A DNA stretch of 64,000 nt from Salinisphaeraceae bacterium. Lineage in GTDB: Bacteria > Pseudomonadota > Gammaproteobacteria > Nevskiales > Salinisphaeraceae. Each line of letters opens with the position of its first letter. The stretch's first letter is position 1. The notes beneath the pieces are model-generated. The model was not told the origin of the DNA, did no database searches, and worked only from the letters and a program-made list of their open reading frames with translations. The stretch spans positions 1 through 64,000 of the forward strand of contig NYTH01000037.1 of NCBI GenBank assembly GCA_002683405.1, written 5' to 3'. Below, one piece after another: positions 9,237-17,803 of this stretch. The position numbers and the translations under genes were made by a program.

Positions 9237-10296
9237 CGTCGAGCGGCACGCCCGTGCCCTGACGATCGGCGGTGTTTCGGTTCAGCCAGGCCAGAGGGTC
9301 AGTATCGACCTGCCGGTGGCCGATCTGTACACCCATTCGGCCCTGACCATGCCGGTCCAGGTGGCTCGCGGCAGAAAGCCCGGTCCCATCCTCTGCCTGT
9401 CGGCCGCGATACACGGCGACGAGCTGAACGGCGTGGAAATCATCCGCCGCGTGCTCAAGTCCAGCGCGCTGCAGAACCTGCGCGGTACCGTCATCGCCGT
9501 GCCCATCGTCAACGTGCACGGCTTTCTGCGCCATTCCCGCTATCTGCCCGACCGGCGCGATCTGAACCGCTGCTTCCCCGGCTCGGCAGACGGCTCGGTG
9601 GCTGCGCGGCTGGCGCATCTGTTCAGCCGTGAAATCCTGAGCAACGCCGACTACGTGATCGACCTGCACACGGGCGCCATCAACCGGCCGAACCTGCCGC
9701 AGATACGGGCCGATCTGGAAAACCCGGAGGTCAAGCGGCTGGCCGAGGCTTTCGGCTGTCCGCTCATGATCAACGCCAGCCTGCGGGAGGGCTCCATGCG
9801 CGAGCATGCCCACGGCAAGGGCATCCCCATTCTGCTCTACGAGGCCGGCGAGGCATTGCGCTTCGACGAAGTATCAATCCGCGCCGGCGTACGGGGCATT
9901 ACCGGGGTGCTGCGCGAACTGCGCATGCTGCCTCTGCGTGGCCGCCGCAAGCCGCCGGCGACGCCGGTAATCGCCATGGACAGCAACTGGGTGCGCGCCC
10001 CGGGCTCGGGTATTCTGCGGGCCTCGGTGGATCTGGGCCAGCGCGTGAAGAAGGGGGATGTGCTGGCCGTGGTGGCCGACCCCTTCGGCGCCCGCGAAGT
10101 GGAGGTGCGCACCGAGCACGCCGGTATCGTGATTGGTCGGTCCAACCTGCCGCTGACCCACGCCGGCGATGCGCTGTACCACGTGGCCCGCGTGCAGGGC
10201 GCCGCCACCGTCGCCGGCCATGTTGAAGCCTTCAAGACCGAGCACGAGCCGGATACGGACAAGCTCGGTGAGCTGGATGAACCCCCCATTGTCTGA
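9205..10296 (+). CDS. Succinylglutamate desuccinylase/aspartoacylase family zinc deacylase
   Basis: A 363-residue M14-like zinc hydrolase. Zinc-binding HGDELNGVE (H and E of HxxE) lies near residue 69 and YVIDLHTGA near 150. The C-terminal third (about 260-345) carries a biotinyl-lipoyl-like beta domain ([24 protein letters not shown]), as in other members of this subfamily. It overlaps rimK by 32 bases. The RimB-like/RimK/deacylase trio recurs in gammaproteobacteria, so a role in removing or trimming a RimK-made amide is plausible. True substrate unknown; it is unlikely to be AstE because there are no arginine-succinyl pathway genes here. Confidence 0.85.
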   Translation: MARPEPVAGADVERHARALTIGGVSVQPGQRVSIDLPVADLYTHSALTMPVQVARGRKPGPILCLSAAIHGDELNGVEIIRRVLKSSALQNLRGTVIAVPIVNVHGFLRHSRYLPDRRDLNRCFPGSADGSVAARLAHLFSREILSNADYVIDLHTGAINRPNLPQIRADLENPEVKRLAEAFGCPLMINASLREGSMREHAHGKGIPILLYEAGEALRFDEVSIRAGVRGITGVLRELRMLPLRGRRKPPATPVIAMDSNWVRAPGSGILRASVDLGQRVKKGDVLAVVADPFGAREVEVRTEHAGIVIGRSNLPLTHAGDALYHVARVQGAATVAGHVEAFKTEHEPDTDKLGELDEPPIV

Positions 10297-10312
10297 AACC
10301 GGGAGTACTGCC

Positions 10313-10441
10313 ATGCGTCTGATGTCTCGCGCCCTGTTTGTCTCGCTTGCCCTGATGATGACCGTCTCGGTCGGGCTGAGCGGCTGCGCCGGCAACGAGC
10401 AGAAGAAGGATCCGATCTTCGAGACCGACGATCAGGCCTGA
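10313..10441 (+). CDS. Small predicted lipoprotein, 42 residues
   Basis: ATG at 10313 follows GGGAG at about 10301. The product has a lipoprotein signal peptide: MRLMSR, a hydrophobic core, then the lipobox LSGC (Cys at residue 25), leaving a mature peptide of only 18 residues, acidic at its end. No family is recognised. It overlaps the 3' end of the convergent pyrB by 10 bases. Tiny lipoproteins of this type are easily missed by gene callers; the clean RBS and lipobox are the reasons I call it. Confidence 0.65.
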   Translation: MRLMSRALFVSLALMMTVSVGLSGCAGNEQKKDPIFETDDQA

Positions 10442-11421
10442 GTCTGGTCGCCGGCGGCCTTCTTGACGTTGCCGGCAATGATCGCCATGACCGCCATGCG
10501 AATGGCGATGCCGTTGCGGACCTGCTCGAGGATGACCGACTGCGGGCCATAGGCGGTCTCGGCGTCGATCTCGACGCCGCGGTTGATTGGCCCGGGGTGC
10601 ATGATGATCGCTTCCGGCTTGAGGCCGCCCAGCGTGTGCCGCGTCAGACCGAACTGGCGGTGGTATTCCTCGACGCTGGGCACGCGCTCGTGGTGCATGC
10701 GCTCGCGCTGAATGCGCAGTCCCATGACCACATCGACGTCGCGGATGCCCTCGGCCAGCGTGAACACCGGCGTGACGCCCAGCTTCGAAGGGTCCTCCAG
10801 CATGAGCCCTTCCGGCGCGACGACGCGGATATCCGGTACGCCCAGGGTCTTGAGCGCATGAATATTCGACTGGGCCACCCGCGAGTGGCGCACGTCGCCC
10901 ACGATGGCCACGCTCAGGTTGTGAAAGTCGGGCCGATGCCGGCGAATGGTCAGCGCGTCCAGCAAGGCCTGGGTCGGATGGGCGTTGCTGCCGTCCCCCG
11001 CGTTCAGCACGGCCACATCCGGCGCCACGTGCCGGGCAAAATGGGCCGCCGCGCCGTTCTCCGGATGCCGGATCACGAACAGGTCCACGCCCATGGCCTG
11101 CAGCGTATAGAGCGTGTCGACATCGTCCTCGCCCTTGTTCTTGGACGAGTGCTCCAGCTGCATGTCGATCACGTCGGCCGACAGCCGTTTGGCCGCCACT
11201 TCGAAGGTGGTGCGCGTGCGCGTGGACGGCTCGAAGAACAGGTTGGCCACGGTCGAGCCGCGCAGCAGCGGCACCTTGCGAGGCGGTTCCTTGGAGGCCG
11301 GCAGAAACGAGGCCGCCGTGTCCAGGATCTCCGTAAGGATATCGGCGGGCATGCCCTCGGTGGTCAGCAGGTGCCGCAGCCGGCCGTGGGCGTCAAGCTG
11401 GAATTGCGCCGGGTCCGTCAT
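10432..11421 (-). CDS. pyrB: Aspartate carbamoyltransferase catalytic subunit
   Basis: Catalyses carbamoyl phosphate + aspartate to N-carbamoylaspartate in pyrimidine synthesis. The 329 residues carry the carbamoyl-phosphate loop [10 protein letters not shown] near residue 64, HPTQALLD near 148 and HPGPINRG near 285. It follows pyrR with a 4-base overlap (ATGA), so PyrR and PyrB are translated together. In pseudomonads a pyrC-like partner follows pyrB; here no pyrC is present and the gene runs into a convergent lipoprotein. Confidence 0.96.
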   Translation of the reverse strand: MTDPAQFQLDAHGRLRHLLTTEGMPADILTEILDTAASFLPASKEPPRKVPLLRGSTVANLFFEPSTRTRTTFEVAAKRLSADVIDMQLEHSSKNKGEDDVDTLYTLQAMGVDLFVIRHPENGAAAHFARHVAPDVAVLNAGDGSNAHPTQALLDALTIRRHRPDFHNLSVAIVGDVRHSRVAQSNIHALKTLGVPDIRVVAPEGLMLEDPSKLGVTPVFTLAEGIRDVDVVMGLRIQRERMHHERVPSVEEYHRQFGLTRHTLGGLKPEAIIMHPGPINRGVEIDAETAYGPQSVILEQVRNGIAIRMAVMAIIAGNVKKAAGDQTQA

Positions 11422-11930
11422 TTTCGCTCCAGCCGCAGGGGGTCGGGGCCCGCCAGTTTGATCTGGCCGCCGCGGGGCATGGCCACCGACACCGCGAGGT
11501 GGTCGGCGGCCACCGGCAGTTCACGCTCGCCGCGATCCACCAGCACGATCAGCCGGATGGCCGCCGGCCGGCCGTAGTCGAACAGCTCGTTCATGGCGGC
11601 CCGCACGGTCCGGCCGGTATGCAGCACGTCATCGACCAGCAGCACGCTGCGATCCTCCAGACTGACTGGAATGTCGGACGGCTCCACGCGGGGATGCAGC
11701 CCGATGCGCGAGAAATCGTCGCGGTAGAAAGTGATGTTGAGCGTGCCCAGCGGCGTGGAGAGCCCGAGTCGGCGATGCAGCCTTTCGGCGAGCCACGCGC
11801 CGCCCGACCGGATGCCGACCATCACCGGCTGCGGGTCGGTTTGCACCAGCGGGGCAAGCGCGTCGGCCAGCTCGTCAAGGCAGGCCTCCACGTCGATCGA
11901 CTCGATCTGTTCAAGCGTGCTGTGTCGCAT
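11418..11930 (-). CDS. pyrR: Bifunctional pyr operon regulator/uracil phosphoribosyltransferase PyrR
   Basis: 170-residue type I PRTase-fold protein. The PRPP loop [21 protein letters not shown] lies near residue 96. In Gram-positives it attenuates pyr mRNA with UMP; in pseudomonads it is co-encoded with pyrB and its regulatory role is less clear. It overlaps pyrB by 4 bases. I see no obvious attenuator in the 57 bases between it and ruvX. Confidence 0.93.
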   Translation of the reverse strand: MRHSTLEQIESIDVEACLDELADALAPLVQTDPQPVMVGIRSGGAWLAERLHRRLGLSTPLGTLNITFYRDDFSRIGLHPRVEPSDIPVSLEDRSVLLVDDVLHTGRTVRAAMNELFDYGRPAAIRLIVLVDRGERELPVAADHLAVSVAMPRGGQIKLAGPDPLRLERK

Positions 11931-11987
11931 GGCTACGGTGTCCGGGCTTGGCTGCGGTCTGGCATGTGGGATCGGGGACGGGTGGAT

Positions 11988-12437
11988 TCAGCCGTCGCGG
12001 TGGCTGATGAGCCAGGTTTCCAGAATGATCTGGGCGGCCATCGCATCGGTGTCGCCCTTCGACAGGCGCTTGCGGCGGGCGCCGCTGGCGCGCTCCGTGC
12101 GCAGCCGGGCGAGGGCCTCGGTGGAAGTAAAACGCTCATCGGCCTGATGAATCGGCAGATTGAACTGCGCCCCCAGTTCGCGCATGAACCAGCGGGCGTG
12201 CCCCGTGATGGGCTGCTCCTCGCCGGATTCGAGCAGCGGCAGACCCACCACCAGCGCCTGCGGTCGCCACTCGCCCACCAGCCGCCGTACCGCGGCCCAG
12301 TCCGGGCCGTCGCCGCTGTGGTGCAGGGTGGTCAGCGCCTGCGCCGAGCCGGACACGCCACTGCCTACCGCTACGCCGATGCGACGCATGCCGAAATCGA
12401 ATCCGAGAACGACGTCGGGCGGGCCGGAATCAGGCAT
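11988..12437 (-). CDS. ruvX: RuvX/YqgF RNase H-fold pre-16S rRNA nuclease
   Basis: 149 residues with the family signature VLGFDFGMRRIGVAVG at the N-terminus (first catalytic Asp), VVGLPLL near residue 71, and DERFTS and DAMAAQIILETWL near the end. It completes 5'-end processing of 16S rRNA and/or acts on Holliday junctions. Its start overlaps yqgE by 8 bases, the usual pairing in gammaproteobacteria. Confidence 0.95.
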   Translation of the reverse strand: MPDSGPPDVVLGFDFGMRRIGVAVGSGVSGSAQALTTLHHSGDGPDWAAVRRLVGEWRPQALVVGLPLLESGEEQPITGHARWFMRELGAQFNLPIHQADERFTSTEALARLRTERASGARRKRLSKGDTDAMAAQIILETWLISHRDG

Positions 12438-12990
12438 GCCCGGCGCTCGCCGAGAGAAAGCCGGGGTCGAGTCCGAGTGCGTCCAGTGACGCCTGCCAGC
12501 GCTGGTCGGCCGGTTTGTCGTAGAGGATGCCGGTATCCGCGGCGCAGTTCAGCCAGCTATTGGCCCGGATTTCGGCTTCGAGCTGACCGCTGCCCCAGCC
12601 GGCGTATCCCAGCGTGATCAGGAAATCGGCGGGCCCTTCGCCGCGCGCAATGGCTTCGAGGACGTCGCGCGAGGTCGTGACGTGATAGTCGGCGTGAACG
12701 CTCAGCGTGGCGTCCCAGACGCCTGGCTGGCGATGCAGCACGAAACCGCGTTCCGACTGCACCGGACCGCCCCAGAAGACCCGCCCGCCAAGCGCCGCGT
12801 CCGGCACGTCAATATCCATGTGCTCGAGCATGGCCTCGACGCTGAGGTCGGTCGGCCGGTTGATCACCAGACCCATGGCGCCGTCCGCGCTGTGGTCGCA
12901 CAGATAGGTCACCGTGCGATCGAATACGTCGCCCACCATGCCGGGCATGGCGATGAGCAGCTGATTGCACAGATAGGAGGCGTCGGCCAT
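12430..12990 (-). CDS. yqgE: YqgE/AlgH family protein (DUF179)
   Basis: 186 residues starting MADASYLCNQLLIAMPGM. The open frame extends further upstream, but that part lies in an overlap with the tonB-like gene region and has no family similarity, so I use ATG 12990. Motifs: FDRTVTYLCDH, GAMGLVINRPT, FWGGPVQSERGFVLH, LGYAGWGSGQLE. The function is not firmly known; the family is linked to alginate regulation (AlgH). It overlaps ruvX by 8 bases. Confidence 0.93.
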   Translation of the reverse strand: MADASYLCNQLLIAMPGMVGDVFDRTVTYLCDHSADGAMGLVINRPTDLSVEAMLEHMDIDVPDAALGGRVFWGGPVQSERGFVLHRQPGVWDATLSVHADYHVTTSRDVLEAIARGEGPADFLITLGYAGWGSGQLEAEIRANSWLNCAADTGILYDKPADQRWQASLDALGLDPGFLSASAGHA

Positions 12991-13042
12991 GCCGGCATTA
13001 TCGGCAACCGCCGGGGCCGGGGGCAACCGGGCCGACCGCGCG

Positions 13043-13819
13043 TCAGCCCCCGCCGCTGTCGCTGAGAAAGCGCCATTCGTAGGCGAATCGCAGGCTCTCG
13101 TGCCGCGCAGCGAGTTCGGCCGGAAATGCAGCGTAGGGCGCGGCATCCTCGATGATGGCGCGGGCCCGCTGATCCAGCGCATCGTTGCCCGAGCTGTTGC
13201 GCACGCGCGTGCCCAGCAGTTCGCCGGTCGAGGCCAGCCACACCTCGATGATCAGCTGCCGGGCATCCCGGCCGCGAAGCAGCTCTGCCGGGAACCGCGC
13301 GTTGCCGATATCCTCCACCGCGTGGCGCCAGGCCTCCAGATAGGCGGCCCGCAGATCGCTGCTGGCCGTGCGGGTCTTCACCTCATCCTCGCCGCGGACT
13401 TCGGCGGCCGCTTCTTCGCCGCCCTGAACGGCCTGCAGACCTGCCTCGCGAGAGAGCGCCGTCGGCGTGAGTGCGCTGCGGGCGATCACCGGCGAACTGG
13501 CCTCGCCGCTGCGCCCGGCCGGACCGGCGTCGGTAGCGCTCTGCTCGCCCAGCCGCGGATTGGCCAGCGCCGGACGCGAGCGCTTGCGCTCGGAGATTTC
13601 GTCATCGCCGCGCTGGGCCGAAGCGGCCATCCGGCTGGCGTCGTCGATACGCTCCACCGCGGCGGTCGAGAACGTGACCCGCAGCGTCTTTTCCACGGGC
13701 GCTCGCAGCAGCGGGAAGCCCACGCCGAGAATCACGACAAGGTGAATGGCCACGGCCAGCCCCAGGCACAGGCGCATGCGCCGGGCGTCGGGTCGCTGGT
13801 CCAGCGTGAGCAGGCTCAT
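13043..13819 (-). CDS. TonB-family energy transducer (TonB3-like)
   Basis: 258 residues: short cytoplasmic N-terminus, one membrane anchor (about 17-37, LGLAVAIHLVVILGVGFPLL), a long charged periplasmic linker without the usual Pro-Lys repeat, and a C-terminal TonB domain (about 165-250) with QLIIEVWLASTGELLGTRVRNSSGNDALDQRARAIIEDAAPYAAFP. By position between yqgE and gshB it corresponds to the Pseudomonas tonB3 gene, which has been linked to twitching motility. It overlaps the gshB stop by one base (TGATG). No ExbB/ExbD genes lie nearby. Confidence 0.85.
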   Translation of the reverse strand: MSLLTLDQRPDARRMRLCLGLAVAIHLVVILGVGFPLLRAPVEKTLRVTFSTAAVERIDDASRMAASAQRGDDEISERKRSRPALANPRLGEQSATDAGPAGRSGEASSPVIARSALTPTALSREAGLQAVQGGEEAAAEVRGEDEVKTRTASSDLRAAYLEAWRHAVEDIGNARFPAELLRGRDARQLIIEVWLASTGELLGTRVRNSSGNDALDQRARAIIEDAAPYAAFPAELAARHESLRFAYEWRFLSDSGGG

Positions 13820-14772
13820 CAGCCGCGGGCGCCCACGCGCCGGGCCACCGCGTCGAGGATGAGTCCGCTGACGTTGACGCCGCTGGCCTTCTCCACCTCG
13901 CGCACGCAGGTGGGGCTGGTGACGTTGATCTCGGTCAGCTTGTCGCCAATGACGTCGAGCCCGGCAAAGCTGATGCCCTGCTCGCGCAGAAACGGCGCCA
14001 CCGCCTCGCAGATGCGCCGTTCGGCCGGGCCGATGGGCCGCGTCTCGCCGCGCCCGCCGGCCGCGAGGTTGCCGCGGGATTCGCCCTGGGCGGGGATGCG
14101 GGCGAGCATGTGCGAGGCGGGCTCGCCGTCGATGACCAGCAGACGCTTGTCGCCGTCGGTGATCTCGGGCAGATACTGCTGGGCCATGGCGTACCGGCTG
14201 CCGTGTTCGGTGAGTACTTCCACGATCACGCTGAAATTGCTGTCGTCGCGCTTGATGCGGAATATCTTCGAGCCGCCCATGCCGTCCAGCGGCTTGACCA
14301 CGATATCGCCGTGCGCATCGAGGAACTCGCGCAAATCGGCGCGGCTGCGGGTCACCAGCGTGGGCGCGCAGAGGTCGGCAAAGCGCGTGATCGCCATCTT
14401 TTCGTTGACGTTACGCAGGGCGGCGGGACGATTCACGATGGCGCAGCCGGCCTGCTCGGCCCGCTCGAGGATGTAGGTGGCGTAAATATATTCGGTGTCG
14501 AACGGGGGGTCCTTGCGCATGAGTATCGCGTCCAGCGTGTCCAGCCGGATGAGCGCCGGCTCCGAGTCGAAGCGGTACCAGTCGTGGTTGTCGTCGAACA
14601 CGCTCAGTTGTCTCGAGCGGCCGCAGGCCACGCCGTCGCGAACCAGCAGGTCGGCCATTTCGAAATAGTGAATGTCCCAGCCGCGTCGCCCGGCTTCGAG
14701 CAGCAGGGCCAGGGTGGTGTCCTTGTACGGCGTGATGCCGTCGATCGGGTCCATGACGACGCCCAGCTTCAT
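13819..14772 (-). CDS. gshB: Glutathione synthetase
   Basis: ATP-grasp enzyme joining gamma-glutamylcysteine and glycine. I start at ATG 14772 (MKLGVVMDPIDGITPYKDTT, the conserved N-terminus), giving 317 residues, close to the E. coli length; the open frame upstream is not homologous. Motifs: MRKDPPFDTEYIYATY, VVKPLDGMGGSKIFRI, GDKRLLVIDGEP, TEINVTSPTCVRE. It is divergent from the pil chemosensory genes across 329 bases and followed by the tonB-like gene. Confidence 0.96.
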   Translation of the reverse strand: MKLGVVMDPIDGITPYKDTTLALLLEAGRRGWDIHYFEMADLLVRDGVACGRSRQLSVFDDNHDWYRFDSEPALIRLDTLDAILMRKDPPFDTEYIYATYILERAEQAGCAIVNRPAALRNVNEKMAITRFADLCAPTLVTRSRADLREFLDAHGDIVVKPLDGMGGSKIFRIKRDDSNFSVIVEVLTEHGSRYAMAQQYLPEITDGDKRLLVIDGEPASHMLARIPAQGESRGNLAAGGRGETRPIGPAERRICEAVAPFLREQGISFAGLDVIGDKLTEINVTSPTCVREVEKASGVNVSGLILDAVARRVGARG

Positions 14773-15101
14773 CCCGCGCTCCTTCGTGCGCACTGCGCAC
14801 TGACGCCCGGCCGTCGTGATTTCGGGGGCATTGATCGGCCGGGGTAATGGTTCAGCGTCGCCCGGCGTGGCGGCCAGTCGACGATAAAACCTGATTAAAA
14901 CATAGCTCGGCAGCTCGCGGGGGCGCCGCCCCGGCGCGGCGACTGGCCAATTCACGCTAAATTATTCCCGTCATCGGTCGATGTTGGTTAAAGCTGCGGA
15001 AGCCCAGGGTCTTCCGCCTACTACTTTATTCAGGGGAGCTTCCAGATGCGTTGGCGTTTGCAGATGCGCAAGCCAGACTGCCCGAAGGCCAGGAGAGACC
15101 A
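14773..15101. promoter_or_regulatory. gshB/pilG divergent intergenic region with 5'-UTR hairpin
   Basis: This 329-base gap must hold promoters for both gshB and the pilGHIJ-chpA operon. I see no convincing -35/-10 pair. A hairpin GCGGAAG/CTTCCGC (14996-15017, loop CCCAGGGT) lies about 85 bases before pilG and could be in its leader. The pilG ribosome site is AGGAGAG at about 15091. Confidence 0.35.
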
Positions 15102-15521
15102 ATGGATATAGCGGGCACCAAGGTGATGGTGATCGACGACAGCAAGACCATCCGGCGCACGGCCGAGACGCTGCTGTCCAAACAGGGCTGCGAAGTGCTC
15201 ACGGCGGAGGATGGATTCGAGGCGCTGGCCAAGATCGCCGACCATCGCCCCCAGCTGATCTTCGTGGATGTCATGATGCCCAGGCTGGACGGTTATCAGA
15301 CCTGTGCGCTCATCAAGAACAACCCGGCGTTCAAACAGACGCCGGTGGTCATGCTGACCAGCAAGGACGGGTTGTTCGACCGGGCGCGCGGGCGCATCGT
15401 GGGCTCGGACCGTTATCTTACGAAGCCGTTCACGCGCGACGAGCTGATTACGGCGGTGGAAGCGATGCTGGACCTGGCCCAGCCCGAAGCCGCCGCCGCG
15501 GCGGATGCCGCTCGCGGCTGA
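15102..15521 (+). CDS. pilG: Twitching-motility response regulator PilG
   Basis: Single-domain CheY-like receiver, 139 residues from ATG 15102, which has AGGAGAG 7-10 bases upstream (a TTG at 15051 is in frame but lacks support). It has the DD pair in VMVIDDSKTIRR, the phosphoacceptor Asp in FVDVMMPRLDG, Thr in VMLTSKDG and Lys in YLTKPFTRDEL. In the Chp pathway PilG is phosphorylated by ChpA and stimulates pilus extension and cAMP synthesis. First gene of the pilGHIJ-chpA-chpC set. Confidence 0.94.
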   Translation: MDIAGTKVMVIDDSKTIRRTAETLLSKQGCEVLTAEDGFEALAKIADHRPQLIFVDVMMPRLDGYQTCALIKNNPAFKQTPVVMLTSKDGLFDRARGRIVGSDRYLTKPFTRDELITAVEAMLDLAQPEAAAAADAARG

Positions 15522-15561
15522 CAGGACCATAGGGACGTGAATCTGGAAGGGGCCGGAGCGC

Positions 15562-15942
15562 ATGCCGAAAATACTCATAGTTGACGACTCGCCGACGGAC
15601 GCCCACATGCTGTCCACAACGCTGGAGGACCACGGCTACGAGGTGGAAATTGCCACCACGGCGCCGGACGGTCTGGAACGCGCCCGCCTGCTCAAGCCGG
15701 ACGCCATTCTGATGGACGTGGTGTTCCAGGGCATGAGCGGCTTCCAGTGCACGCGCAAGCTGGCGCGGGACCCGGAAACCGCGCATATTCCCATCATCAT
15801 CATCAGCGGCAAGAATCAGGAATCGGATCGGGTATGGGGGCTGCGCCAGGGGGCTGCCGAATATCTGACCAACCCGGTCAAGCCGAAGACGCTGATACAG
15901 GCACTCGACGGCCTGATTGGCGACCACGCCAGCGCGGGCTGA
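15562..15942 (+). CDS. pilH: Twitching-motility response regulator PilH, conserved Lys replaced
   Basis: 126-residue CheY-like receiver with KILIVDDSPTD, the acceptor Asp in AILMDVVFQGMSGFQ, and Ser in IIISGKNQESD. The invariant receiver Lys of the KP motif is Asn here: YLTNPVKPKTL; another Lys lies three positions later. That Lys normally contacts the phosphoryl group, so signalling may be altered. PilH is expected to act as a phosphate sink or retraction regulator in the Chp system. It starts 40 bases after pilG. Confidence 0.92.
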   Translation: MPKILIVDDSPTDAHMLSTTLEDHGYEVEIATTAPDGLERARLLKPDAILMDVVFQGMSGFQCTRKLARDPETAHIPIIIISGKNQESDRVWGLRQGAAEYLTNPVKPKTLIQALDGLIGDHASAG

Positions 15943-15949
15943 TGTCCTC

Positions 15950-16510
15950 ATGACGGCCGAACTCAAGCAACTCAAGGACCAGCCCTACGATCTGCTGGTG
16001 GCCATGGACCGTCTGCTCGAGGCGAAGAGCCAGGAGCGGGGATTCGGCAGTGCCAGCAACGAATGGACCGGGCTGGGGTTCCGCCTGCGCGAGCACTGGT
16101 ATCTGGCCCCGCGGCCCGATGTGCGCGAGGTCCTGCCGCCGCCCGACTTCACCCGCGTGCCCGGGTCGAAACCCTGGCTGCTGGGCGTGGCGAACGTGCG
16201 CGGCGATCTGCTGCCCATCATCGATCTGGGGCTCTTGCTGGGGCAGGGCGAAATACAGGCGAGCGACACCCTGCGGGTGGTCGTGCTCAATGACGAGGAA
16301 GTCCCGGCAGGCTTTCTGGTGGACGATGTGGCCGGTTTCCGCGGCTTCACGCCCGCTGATCAACATCACGAACTGGTCGATGCCATGGACGGGCACGATC
16401 CGGATCGCTCTCCCTATCTGGGGGCGTTTTCCAAGGTCGGGGTGGACTGGACGGTGTTTTCACTGCGTCGGCTGGCCGGCAGCAGCGACTTTCGCGACGC
16501 CGGCGTGTAG
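15950..16510 (+). CDS. pilI: CheW-like adaptor PilI
   Basis: 186 residues from ATG 15950, 7 bases after the pilH stop. An in-frame TTG at 15917 lies inside pilH and is not used here. The CheW fold is visible from GFRLREHWYLAPRPDVREVLPPPDFTRVPG to KPWLLGVANVRGDLLPIIDLGLLLG and VPAGFLVDDVAGFRGF. It couples the receptor PilJ to the kinase ChpA. Confidence 0.93.
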   Translation: MTAELKQLKDQPYDLLVAMDRLLEAKSQERGFGSASNEWTGLGFRLREHWYLAPRPDVREVLPPPDFTRVPGSKPWLLGVANVRGDLLPIIDLGLLLGQGEIQASDTLRVVVLNDEEVPAGFLVDDVAGFRGFTPADQHHELVDAMDGHDPDRSPYLGAFSKVGVDWTVFSLRRLAGSSDFRDAGV

Positions 16511-16564
16511 CGCACCGTTCCAGCAATCAATTCACGATGTACAAGCAAAGCAGAGCGACAACCG

Positions 16565-17776
16565 ATGGCTAATCTCTTCGACGGACCACAAGGACGTTTG
16601 ATCACCTGGATACTCCTGGCGGTCGGGGCGCTGGCGCTCACCGCCCTGATGGTGCTGCTGTCCCAGTCGGGTGCGGCGCAATCCAGCGTAGGGCTGATGG
16701 CCGGTATTGCCGGGCTGGTGGCCATGCTGGGCGCCGCGGTCGGGATCGCCAAGGGGGCGGGTGGTCGCAATGCCCGAGACGAGGACGCCATTCTGCGGCT
16801 ACTGGACGAAATGAGCCCGATTGCCGACGGTGACCTGACCGCCGAGGCCACCGTCACCGAGGACGTGACCGGCGCCATTGCCGACTCGGTCAACGCCACG
16901 GTGGAGTCGCTGCGTGAGCTGGTCACCACGATCAACGACACCGCCGAGGCCATGGCCGACGCGTCGGACGAATCGCTGACCACCGCCAAGGATCTCACCC
17001 GCGCCAGCCAGACCCAGACCCGCCAGATTCTCAGCGCCACCGAAACCATCCAGAAGGTGGTGCTCTCCATCCAGGAAGTCTCGCGTGATTCCAAGCGGGC
17101 GGCCGACGTGACCGACCGCTCCGTGGAGACGGCCAACCGCGGCTCCGAAGCCGTGCTGCGGACCATCGAGGGCATGGGCTCGGTGCGGGATCAGATTCAG
17201 GAAACCTCCAAGCGCATCAAGCGCCTGGGCGAGTCCTCGCAGGAAATCGGCGATATCGTCGAGCTCATCAACGACATTGCCGAGCAGACCAACACGCTGG
17301 CGCTCAACGCATCCATCCAGGCCGCAACCGCCGGCGAGGCGGGCCGCGGTTTCGCCGTGGTGGCCGACGAGGTGCAGCGCCTGGCCGAGCGGTCCACCAA
17401 CGCGACCCGGCAGATCGAGGCGCTGGTCCGCACCATCCAGGCCGACACCCACGAGGCGGTCATCTCCATGGAAAAATCCACGTCCGGCGTGGTGAACGGT
17501 GCCCGGCTGGCCGAGAACGCCGGCACTGCCCTGGAGGAGATCGAGCAGGTCGCGCGCGAAACCGCCGAGCTGGTGCGCGGCATCAGCGCGCAGACGGATC
17601 GCCAGACTACCGAGGCAAGCAGCGTCTCCGAAACCATGGCGGCCATTCAGGAAATCACCGAACAGACGGCGTCCGGTACCCAGGACACCGGCAAATCCAT
17701 CGCCCAGCTCGCCGAACTCGGCGCCAAGCTGCGCAGCTCGGTCAGCGGCTTCAAGCTGCCCGAACGGCGCGGCTGA
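16565..17776 (+). CDS. pilJ: PilJ-type methyl-accepting chemoreceptor lacking the periplasmic sensor
   Basis: 403 residues. Two hydrophobic segments (about 12-33 and 41-62) are separated by fewer than 10 residues, so there is no periplasmic ligand domain; PilJ of Pseudomonas is about 680 residues with two PilJ domains outside the membrane. A HAMP-like stretch follows (about 75-115), then the MCP signalling tip [41 protein letters not shown], near residues 238-280. It sits between pilI and chpA exactly where pilJ belongs, so the identity is firm although the input signal must come from elsewhere. No pilK (CheR) or chpB (CheB) is found. Confidence 0.92.
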   Translation: MANLFDGPQGRLITWILLAVGALALTALMVLLSQSGAAQSSVGLMAGIAGLVAMLGAAVGIAKGAGGRNARDEDAILRLLDEMSPIADGDLTAEATVTEDVTGAIADSVNATVESLRELVTTINDTAEAMADASDESLTTAKDLTRASQTQTRQILSATETIQKVVLSIQEVSRDSKRAADVTDRSVETANRGSEAVLRTIEGMGSVRDQIQETSKRIKRLGESSQEIGDIVELINDIAEQTNTLALNASIQAATAGEAGRGFAVVADEVQRLAERSTNATRQIEALVRTIQADTHEAVISMEKSTSGVVNGARLAENAGTALEEIEQVARETAELVRGISAQTDRQTTEASSVSETMAAIQEITEQTASGTQDTGKSIAQLAELGAKLRSSVSGFKLPERRG

Positions 17777-17803
17777 GCCGGACCGGACCCCTAGGGGATA
17801 CAC

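Noticed and set aside
13819-14955. Long form of gshB
   Set aside because: The N-terminal extension is not homologous; ATG 14772 gives the standard start.
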